A stretch of DNA of 64,000 nt from Nostoc sp. HK-01 (GTDB taxonomy: Bacteria > Cyanobacteriota > Cyanobacteriia > Cyanobacteriales > Nostocaceae). Shown here piece by piece: positions 57,551 to 64,000 of the stretch. The stretch lies in contig AP018318.1 of the NCBI GenBank assembly GCA_003990705.1, positions 1,367,501 through 1,431,500 on the forward strand. The letters run 5' to 3'. Positions within the stretch are counted from its first letter, which is position 1; each line of letters begins with the position of its first letter. Below the pieces are notes generated by a model. The model did not search any database, had not been told where the DNA came from, and saw nothing but the letters and a program-made list of their open reading frames with translations. Both the position numbers and the translations under genes were made by a program.

Positions 57551-57584
57551 AAAAAGCTCCTTCATTTACTTGTTTGAAGGAGCT
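57551..57584 (-). terminator. Rho-independent terminator of the phytochelatin-synthase-like gene
   Basis: AGCTCCTTCA (57555-57564) and TGAAGGAGCT (57575-57584) pair perfectly over 10 bp. On the minus strand the stem is followed by TTTTTTTATTTTTTC. It lies between the convergent WD40 and phytochelatin-synthase-like genes. Confidence 0.85.
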
Positions 57585-57628
57585 ATGATGAGCCTTTATT
57601 GAAAATTTTTAGATAACTGCATCAACGC

Positions 57629-58294
57629 TCAACTATTTTCTGCGTGGAGAGCGTTTAAAGCAAGTTCCGCTGGATGAGCTACACCGTTACCTGCGAGATT
57701 CACTTTTTCTAATCTGCGGAGTACAATCATTCCACGAGAACGATTGGAAGAGGAATCTTTATCTACACAAGCCGCATACATCCGTTGTATGGGACATTTC
57801 CAAAACCGAGTGTATCTTTTGGGATTGGTATCTGCAATAGTGACTTCTTGAGTTTTCGGGTCATAATCTGCTAACAAAGAGAAATGACCACCTTCTAAAC
57901 TAGGATTTTCATGTGCAATTCGAGTATTGAAGTTGAGAATGTGGACATCATTTTCATTACAAACGGCCGCTTCAACTTCGCGGGTGAATGCTTCGAGGGT
58001 GATACTCGGCTTATCAAAATGATCCATTTGAATGGATAGAGGTAATTTCTTTCTTTCTATGTAAATTTTACAAGTATCGTAAGTTTCTGCTAAAGTCATG
58101 CCATCATCTAAAACCGATGCGATTGGCAGTTGAGTAACATAAAAAATTTCATCAACGGTTGTTAAATATCCTAATGCAGTGAAAGCATAGGCGATCGCAG
58201 TCACATTACAACAGTAAATAGGTTGTTGAAATTGATGTAGTTGGATGATTTCTAAATCGCGTTTAGAAATTTGACCGATGTTATCAATATCCAT
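57629..58294 (-). CDS. Phytochelatin-synthase-like cysteine peptidase
   Basis: 221 residues with a papain-like arrangement. The candidate nucleophile is Cys28 or Cys29 in FQQPIYCCNVTA. His137 (SLEGGHFSLLADYD) and Asp155 (VTIADTNPKRYTRFWK) complete the triad, as in the phytochelatin synthase family (C83). The eukaryotic C-terminal metal-sensing domain is absent, as in bacterial members that mainly cleave glutathione to gamma-Glu-Cys. No signal peptide is seen. The motif around Cys differs from the typical TFCG, so another peptidic substrate is possible. Confidence 0.75.
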   Translation of the reverse strand: MDIDNIGQISKRDLEIIQLHQFQQPIYCCNVTAIAYAFTALGYLTTVDEIFYVTQLPIASVLDDGMTLAETYDTCKIYIERKKLPLSIQMDHFDKPSITLEAFTREVEAAVCNENDVHILNFNTRIAHENPSLEGGHFSLLADYDPKTQEVTIADTNPKRYTRFWKCPIQRMYAACVDKDSSSNRSRGMIVLRRLEKVNLAGNGVAHPAELALNALHAENS

Positions 58295-58379
58295 TTATTT
58301 GTACTTTATTAACTATCCCTGCATTTGCCAGGTTTTTTTATGCTGATAAATTTTCTGAGGATTTTGGCGAATAGACAAG

Positions 58380-58430
58380 GACAGTTAAGACATTTAAGCA
58401 AATAAATAGGGACAGTTAAGACATTTAAGA
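58380..58430. repeat. GACAGTTAAGACATTTAAG repeats, right pair
   Basis: GACAGTTAAGACATTTAAG is at 58380-58398 (continuing GCAAA-like), and again at 58411-58429. It matches the left pair at 53775-53847, 4.5 kb away, in the same orientation. Confidence 0.85.
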
Positions 58431-58507
58431 AAAATCAAGTATTTATTTTGTATAATAAAAAACCTATAAATCAAGTTAATTCCTCTGTGAAGACATTCAT
58501 TGACTCA

Positions 58508-58633
58508 CATTGTGAATGTATTGGCTTACATGATGAATGTATTAGTTTACATTGTGAATGTATTGGCTCACATGATGAATGTATCGGTTTACATTGTGAA
58601 TGTATCGGCTTACATTGCGAATGTATCGCTTAA
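58508..58633. repeat. Tandem array of six 21-bp units
   Basis: Six exact 21-bp periods start at 58508, 58529, 58550, 58571, 58592 and 58613, alternating CATTGTGAATGTATTGG and CATGATGAATGTATTAG kinds. A degenerate unit precedes them (58487-58507). One frame reads His-Cys-Glu-Cys-Ile-Gly-Leu heptads, but only from a TTG start at 58448 with no ribosome site, so I treat it as non-coding repeat DNA. The remaining spacer to 58781 holds a HIP1 site and the lipid kinase promoter region. Confidence 0.9.
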
Positions 58634-58781
58634 AACAAGGAACGGAACAATACAGGCTGATCTTAACCGGATTGAGATTAGGTCTTACTCACAAACCTGT
58701 CGCCAGAGAGAAGTTAAGATTTTTTAGGAATGATAGGAATATTCTGGTATGTTAGCGATCGCTGCTTAAGATTAGACTTTT

Positions 58782-59780
58782 ATGAATCGTTCCGCCTGCC
58801 TCATCTTTAATCCAGTTGCGGGTCAAGGCAACCCAGAACAAGAACTGCTAGAGATTCGTTCATTATTAGAACCCACTATTGACTTAGATATTCATTTCAC
58901 CACAGAAGAAATCGATGCTGATCAACTGGCTGAAGCCGCAGTGCAGCGAGGAGTTGATGAGATTATCGCTTCTGGGGGTGATGGAACACTCTCCGCAGCA
59001 GCAACGGCTGTGATTAATACTAATATTCCCTTTGGGATTATTTCGCGGGGGACAGCCAACGCTTTTGCTACAGCTTTGGGAATTCCTGACACAATTGAAG
59101 CAGCTTGTCAAACAATTTTACAAGGAGTAACTCGTGATATCGATGTAGCTTATTGCAACGATCGCCCATTAATTTTACTAGCAGGTGTTGGCTTTGAAGC
59201 GGAAACTGTGGAAAAAGCCAACCGCGAAGCCAAAAATCGCTTTGGCATTATCGCTTATATCTTAGCTGGTATTCAACAGCTACGAGAATTACAGAGTTTT
59301 GATGTCGAAATTGAGACAGACGAAAAAATCATTAAAACCACAGCTGCCGCCGTCACCGTAGCCAATGCAGCACCACCAACATCAGTTTTGGCACAAGGGC
59401 CAGCGGGAATTATTTATAATGATGGCTTGTTGGATGTAACAATTGTTGCTCCTGTAAATAAAGCAGGGGCGATCGCCGCAACATATCATTTATTTCAAAG
59501 TGCTTCGGCGGGTAATGCAGCTGAACGGGATGATATTGGTTATCTCCGCGCCAAACATTTTAAAATCACTACTGACCCAGTACAAAAAGTTGTCGTAGAT
59601 GGCGAACTAGTAGGGACAACGCCGATAGAAGTTAAATGTGTTCCCGCTGGGTTAAAAGTGTTTGTCCCAACAGTGGAAGAAGCTGAACTCGCTGAAAAAC
59701 TCGAAGGACTGCCAAATTTAGTAATTGAGTTAAAAAATCCCCCAGAAGGAGAAGCAGAAACGTTAGAGTTAAAGGAGTAA
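58782..59780 (+). CDS. YegS/BmrU-family lipid kinase (diacylglycerol kinase-like)
   Basis: 332 residues. The nucleotide-binding signature IIASGGDGTLSAAA has GGDGT at 65-69, preceded by NPVAGQG near the start. The GTANAFATALGIP segment and the LLAGVGFEAETVEKAN region complete the diacylglycerol-kinase catalytic fold. It probably phosphorylates a lipid such as diacylglycerol or phosphatidylglycerol at the membrane. Ribosome-site bases for the next gene (AAAGGAG) lie in its last codons, so the two are coupled. Confidence 0.9.
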   Translation: MNRSACLIFNPVAGQGNPEQELLEIRSLLEPTIDLDIHFTTEEIDADQLAEAAVQRGVDEIIASGGDGTLSAAATAVINTNIPFGIISRGTANAFATALGIPDTIEAACQTILQGVTRDIDVAYCNDRPLILLAGVGFEAETVEKANREAKNRFGIIAYILAGIQQLRELQSFDVEIETDEKIIKTTAAAVTVANAAPPTSVLAQGPAGIIYNDGLLDVTIVAPVNKAGAIAATYHLFQSASAGNAAERDDIGYLRAKHFKITTDPVQKVVVDGELVGTTPIEVKCVPAGLKVFVPTVEEAELAEKLEGLPNLVIELKNPPEGEAETLELKE

Positions 59781-59786
59781 AATGTT

Positions 59787-61337
59787 TTGAAGCTTGTTTC
59801 TGATCCAGCGATCGCCAAAAAAATTCAGAAGATGAACCAGCGCGTCCGCTGGCAAGATCCTTTAATTAAACAGCGGGGTATTGACCAAACTCAGCTTGTA
59901 CTAGAAGATGGTCAAGCTGATACTCCTGAATTTTCTTTTTTGGTAGTGGGAGATAGCGGTTCTGGTAGACATGGCGGACAAAATCCCCAAAGGCGAGTAG
60001 CCGAACTGGCGTTACCTCATCTAGATGACTGCCGTTTTATGCTACATACAGGCGATGTCATTTATTTAGTTGGGTCGAGTGAATATTATCAGCAAAACTT
60101 CATTCAACCTTATAAAGAATATCTTGTTGGTGGTGAGCATCCCAAAAAGATTGCTTACGACAATATGACTTTCCGTGTACCGATTCTCCCTGTACCGGGA
60201 AATCATGATTACTATAATTTGCCAGTTGTCTTTAACTTGCTATCAATTACAACATTACCAATTCGGCGGTTATTGCGATCGCGCCTGGATATGGATGTTG
60301 GTTTACATGGTTCAGCAACAGGTGATGCTTATGCTAAAGCATTTCTTGATTACCTCAACGCCTTAAAGTTTCCTGGCGATTTAGACCGACACTTAGACAC
60401 ACACTACACAGCCAAAACAGACACAGGCCGTTGTTTAGCTTATCAACCAGGACAGTTTACGCGGTTGCCCAATCGTTATTACACTTTTCGTTATGGTGAC
60501 ATTGACTTCTTTGCTTTAGATTCCAATACATTCAACAATCCACCACCAATACCAGAAACCGCCGCAGGCGACGCAGAACGCATCACTTTAGAACAACGCC
60601 GCCAAGACTTTGAACAAGAGAAACAGCAAATCTTAGACAAATCCAGCCAGTTAAATCCTGATAACCCCAACGAAGCCGAATATTTAGATGATTTATACGT
60701 CAAGCTGTCGCAAATTGAAGAACTAATTGTTGATATTGACAAACAATTAGCACCGCAACAAACAGCCGACACCGATATAGAACAGTTGGAATGGCTGAAA
60801 AACAAATTAATTGCATCTTGGCATAACTCCCAAGTGCGCGGACGCGTCGTTTATTTCCATCATCCTCCCTACGTCACCGAAGCAACCAAATGGGAACAAG
60901 GACAAACATTAGCAATTCGGACTCGCTTGCGAGAAGTATTTAACGCAGTAGCAGAAACCGTGGGTGATGTAACTCAAAATCGTCCTGTAGTGGATTTAGT
61001 CTTAAACGGCCATGCTCATTGTTTAGAATATCTGCAAACATATAACACTGGACACGCAGATTCTTCCATGAACTGGATTGTGTGCGGTGGAAGTGGGTTT
61101 AGTTTGCGCCGACAGAGAACTGAAGGCGCTGATTTAGTTGAGGAAAATAAATTAATTGCGCGGTCGCATTTATTTGTAGGTCGCAACGGTCATGGTTCTA
61201 CAAAACGCCGTCCTTACTCATGTTTGCGAATTGATGTCACAGGCGAAAAACATCCTCGATTCATTGTCCGGCCTTTAGTTGCCGAATGGTATCAGCAAGA
61301 ATGGCATAATCATCAATTAGAACCTTTTGTAATTTGA
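59787..61337 (+). CDS. Metallophosphoesterase
   Basis: 516 residues. All calcineurin-like motifs are present: GDSG, HTGDVIY, PVPGNHDYYN, YFHHPPY and LNGHAH, so a two-metal phosphoesterase. A charged coiled-coil insertion (about 270-335) separates the third and fourth motifs. No signal peptide, so cytoplasmic. The start is TTG 59787, nine bases after GGAG; ATG 59835 is the next alternative. An ATG-TTT-TGA lies between the ribosome site and the TTG. It starts 6 bp after the lipid kinase stop, so the two probably work together, perhaps in lipid phosphate turnover. Confidence 0.9.
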   Translation: MKLVSDPAIAKKIQKMNQRVRWQDPLIKQRGIDQTQLVLEDGQADTPEFSFLVVGDSGSGRHGGQNPQRRVAELALPHLDDCRFMLHTGDVIYLVGSSEYYQQNFIQPYKEYLVGGEHPKKIAYDNMTFRVPILPVPGNHDYYNLPVVFNLLSITTLPIRRLLRSRLDMDVGLHGSATGDAYAKAFLDYLNALKFPGDLDRHLDTHYTAKTDTGRCLAYQPGQFTRLPNRYYTFRYGDIDFFALDSNTFNNPPPIPETAAGDAERITLEQRRQDFEQEKQQILDKSSQLNPDNPNEAEYLDDLYVKLSQIEELIVDIDKQLAPQQTADTDIEQLEWLKNKLIASWHNSQVRGRVVYFHHPPYVTEATKWEQGQTLAIRTRLREVFNAVAETVGDVTQNRPVVDLVLNGHAHCLEYLQTYNTGHADSSMNWIVCGGSGFSLRRQRTEGADLVEENKLIARSHLFVGRNGHGSTKRRPYSCLRIDVTGEKHPRFIVRPLVAEWYQQEWHNHQLEPFVI

Positions 61338-61377
61338 GATTCATAACCGCAGATAGACTTAGATAAAGCATAAATGT

Positions 61378-61414
61378 CTCACGCAGAGGCAAAGCCGCCC
61401 AACGCGCTGCCTCT
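61378..61414. repeat. Dispersed repeat word CTCACGCAGAGGC with hairpin
   Basis: CTCACGCAGAGGC (61378-61390) is shared with 15307-15319. AGAGGCA (61385-61391) pairs with TGCCTCT (61408-61414), making a hairpin after the phosphoesterase stop. A Nostocales dispersed repeat. Confidence 0.55.
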
Positions 61415-61575
61415 CCTTTGTGGTTCGTTGAAAAAATTCCCGTAAACTACAACTTTTGGAAACATACTTTACCCCTTAAGAAAGTGCCAGCTAAAGAATT
61501 TAGTAATTAGCGTAGAAAGTAAGCCAGTTGCTTTTTGAGTAACTGGAATTAAACGAGCATGAGTGAGAAAATACT

Positions 61576-64000
61576 ATGCTTCAAATTTTTGAGAATTCTT
61601 TAGGGTTACATTGGCTGGGTAGTGGATTAGTAGCCATAACCAGAGTTCAAGAACTACTAACTCCAGAACAAGCATCATTAGTTTTTTCTGGGCCTAAATT
61701 TTTAGTTTCATTAGTGGCTGGTGTCTTAATGGCATTTGCCTTTCAACTATTACTAACTAACTTTGCAGTCGCTTTCAAAATTTCTGCCACAGGAGACGAT
61801 TCATCTTCTAGTGATGATGACGAAAGTTTAGGTACTACAATTCGTAAAGTAGAAAATAAAGTTGGATTTTGGGCATTAATTAGCGTTACTATTGCATTAT
61901 TTATTGCTTGCTTTTTAGCAGTAAAACTCAGCTTAATTGAGAGTGCATTTTTAGGCGCAATTATTGGTGTAGTTATCTGGTCTGCTTACTTTTCAATCAT
62001 AGTTTGGTTTGGTTCCTCAACTGTTGGTTCCTTAATCGGTTCAGTTGCGAATACTGCTAATGCTGGTTTGCAAGCATTAATGGGAACTGCAACTAGCGCG
62101 TTGGGTGCGAATTTAGCACAAAAGCAGATGGTTTCTACCGCGGAAGATATTACAGCCGCAGTCAGAAAAGAATTAACTTCTGGGTTTGATGTTGACAGTA
62201 TTCAAAATACGCTGCAAAGTTCATTAAGTACTTTGCCAAAACCGCAACTAGATTTTAAAGATATCCGTAGCCAATTTGATAAAATATTCAGCGATATAGA
62301 TTGGAAGTCTATACCTGATGGTGATTTGGCGCAAAATTTCAATCGTCAAACCTTTGTTGATTTAATTAGCGATCGCACAAATTTTTCTAAAGCGGATATC
62401 AATAAAATTGCTGACCAATTAGAAGCAGCTTGGAAACAAACTGTTAATCGACGCAATCCCGCACAGCAAGTAATTGACTTACTCACATCAGCAAGTCCCG
62501 AAGAATTGCAATCAGATAAGTTAGGCGATCGCTTGCAAGAATTGGTAACTGTTGGCGGTAACGGTAACGGTAGCAATGGCGGTATCAAGCAAGCCATCCA
62601 ATCGGGATTAACTGCTGCTTTACCAATAGTTTTAGAAAAAGTAAATACTTCTAATCTAGATGTGAACAAAATCACCAATCAGTTGCAAAAACTGAAAGAT
62701 AAAGTTCAAGATTTAGATATTGAAGATATTACTCACCAATTGCAAGAGACGATTACAAAAACTACCAAAACCGGAGATAATTCATCAAACTCTCATTATC
62801 GCCAAGATATAGAAGCTTACATTCAAAATTCTTTACCTTGGCACTTTAACCGCATCACCATTAAAGATGAATTCCGCGATGTCATCTATGACCCGCAAGC
62901 AGATGCGTCCACTATGCGCCGTGAATTAGAAAGATTAAATCAAGAAGAGTTTGCTAATTTGCTAATTCGCCGCAGTGATATTAGCGAAGTCAGAGTAAAA
63001 GAAATTGCTCAACAGATGGAAGAAATTCGCCAAGAAGTTTTAGAAACTTTGCAACAGGCGGAAGCAAAAGATAAAGGTCAAGATTTACGGAACCGTATTG
63101 AAAATTATTTGCGTTCGACTGGTAAAGAAGAACTAAATAATGAAGCTGTTGAGCGAGATTTTACTAATTTACTCACAGAATTGAAGACTGATGTTGAAGA
63201 TTTAAATGAACGCTTACAGGGATTTGACCGCAATGTATTGCAACAAGTCCTATTGCAGCGTCAAGACTTCAGTGAAGAGGAAGCGAATAATCTCTTAAAT
63301 CAGCTAGAAAATATCCGGGTTTCTGTCTTAAATCAATTAGAAGAACAAGGGAGAAGCAAAACAGAAGAACTACGGCAAAAAGTAGAAGACTATCTCCGCA
63401 ATACTAATAAGGAAGAACTCAATCCTGAAGGTATTCGCCGTGAGTTCAGCACGTTACTTCAAGACCCCCAAGCGGGATTTAACTTGTTGGGTAAGCGTTT
63501 ATCTCAGTTTGATCGGGATACTTTAGTTAAACTGCTAACTCAGCGTCAAGATTTAAATGAAGATGAAGTTAATCAAATTCTTGATCAGCTTGAAGCCGTG
63601 AGAGATAATATCTTGCAAACGCCGCAAGCTGTAGCCGACAAAGCTAAAGAACAGTACACACAAACCACAACTAAAATTGCTGAATATCTCCGCAACACCA
63701 ACTTAGAAGAACTCAACCCCGAAGGTATCCGCCAAGATTTGGAAAAATTGCTGGTTGATCCTCAAGAGGGGGTTTCTGCAATCCGCGATCGCTTGTCGCA
63801 AGTTGACCGAGAAACTTTAGTTAAACTCGTGACTCAACGTGGTGATTTAAGCGAAGAACAAGTTCAAAAAATCATCGACCAAGCGCAAGATGCAATTCAA
63901 GATATCATCAAAGCACCGCGCCGCTTGGCAAAACGTACGGTTCAGCGAGTTGTCGATTTTGAAGCAAATCTCGAAGATTACCTGCGTAACGCCAATAAAG
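61576..64000 (+). CDS. Membrane protein with 98-residue helical repeats (3' end outside window)
   Basis: Open from ATG 61576 to the window end, 808 codons without a stop. It begins MLQIFENSLGLHWLGSGLVA. Three hydrophobic segments lie at about residues 38-67, 98-119 and 122-150, then a glycine/alanine-rich stretch and a long charged, helical region. That region has repeats of the form YLRNTNKEELNPEGIRR, then DRDTLVKLLTQR, then LNEDEVNQILDQLE. The YLRNTN word recurs at 63391, 63685 and 63979, exactly 294 bp (98 codons) apart, with an older copy at 63106. I do not recognise a named family; a membrane-anchored scaffold is my inference. Confidence 0.85.
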   Translation, partial: MLQIFENSLGLHWLGSGLVAITRVQELLTPEQASLVFSGPKFLVSLVAGVLMAFAFQLLLTNFAVAFKISATGDDSSSSDDDESLGTTIRKVENKVGFWALISVTIALFIACFLAVKLSLIESAFLGAIIGVVIWSAYFSIIVWFGSSTVGSLIGSVANTANAGLQALMGTATSALGANLAQKQMVSTAEDITAAVRKELTSGFDVDSIQNTLQSSLSTLPKPQLDFKDIRSQFDKIFSDIDWKSIPDGDLAQNFNRQTFVDLISDRTNFSKADINKIADQLEAAWKQTVNRRNPAQQVIDLLTSASPEELQSDKLGDRLQELVTVGGNGNGSNGGIKQAIQSGLTAALPIVLEKVNTSNLDVNKITNQLQKLKDKVQDLDIEDITHQLQETITKTTKTGDNSSNSHYRQDIEAYIQNSLPWHFNRITIKDEFRDVIYDPQADASTMRRELERLNQEEFANLLIRRSDISEVRVKEIAQQMEEIRQEVLETLQQAEAKDKGQDLRNRIENYLRSTGKEELNNEAVERDFTNLLTELKTDVEDLNERLQGFDRNVLQQVLLQRQDFSEEEANNLLNQLENIRVSVLNQLEEQGRSKTEELRQKVEDYLRNTNKEELNPEGIRREFSTLLQDPQAGFNLLGKRLSQFDRDTLVKLLTQRQDLNEDEVNQILDQLEAVRDNILQTPQAVADKAKEQYTQTTTKIAEYLRNTNLEELNPEGIRQDLEKLLVDPQEGVSAIRDRLSQVDRETLVKLVTQRGDLSEEQVQKIIDQAQDAIQDIIKAPRRLAKRTVQRVVDFEANLEDYLRNANK

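Noticed and set aside
58448-58633. 61-codon frame encoding Cys/His heptads (possible metal-binding peptide)
   Set aside because: It starts only at TTG without a ribosome site and is simply the 21-bp array read in one frame; the other frames are equally open. Kept as a repeat.

Overview
The window is a stretch of chromosome from a filamentous, probably heterocyst-forming cyanobacterium (order Nostocales). The 16S rRNA fragment at the left edge carries the cyanobacterial signature near the 359 position. The atp gene order (I-a-c-b'-b-delta-alpha-gamma) is the cyanobacterial atp1 operon, HIP1 octamers (GCGATCGC) are scattered throughout, and there is a psaB gene. That psaB stands alone without psaA, as the alternative PsaB2 genes of heterocystous species do. 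Heptanucleotide short tandem repeats (STRR type) and small dispersed hairpins, both typical of Nostoc/Anabaena relatives, fill many spacers.

Layout. 1-740: 5' part of a 16S rRNA gene reading leftwards, with its leader and a possible promoter. 1335-3045: dhaK-dhaL (dihydroxyacetone kinase), then a convergent nitrilase-type amidase. 4524-10924: eight-gene atp1 operon reading leftwards, with STRR arrays in two spacers and a 26-bp direct repeat in a third. 11397-21558: a TPR-CHAT protein, a peroxiredoxin-like protein, a HAD hydrolase, a NurA-domain protein, and a PAS/GAF histidine kinase followed by an FHA membrane protein. 21633-25589: a 1318-residue protein made almost wholly of 20-residue RTX-like calcium-binding repeats, next to about 1.5 kb without a convincing gene. 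27115-40335: a mixed region (class II amidotransferase, GPH transporter, phosphoribosyltransferase, AEC transporter, VanY-type peptidase, diguanylate cyclase, DUF1838-like protein, two GNATs, pentapeptide protein, Rieske oxygenase, YbjN, lipoate/octanoate transferase). 40423-44049: a subtilisin-like protease with six PPC domains. 44760-49256: an EF-G paralogue and orphan psaB. 49856-53357: pheT, a YciI protein and a glycine-zipper protein. 54001-58294: an AAA-like (nSTAND-type) WD40 protein and a phytochelatin-synthase-like protein, bracketed by a shared repeat. 58782-64000: a lipid kinase, a metallophosphoesterase, and a large membrane protein with 98-residue repeats that runs off the right edge.

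Likely co-transcribed sets are dhaKL, atp1, the kinase-FHA pair, ybjN-lplA/lipM, lipid kinase-phosphoesterase, and the 36.2-36.5 kb pair. The observations most worth a second look are: a GTA-N8-TAC (NtcA-type) motif placed 23 bp before a TAGAAT box upstream of orphan psaB; two unrelated tandem arrays that both have an exact 21-bp period; and the 19-bp element repeated on both sides of the WD40/phytochelatin-synthase-like pair. All calls come from reading the sequence and remembered family knowledge; no database search was run.
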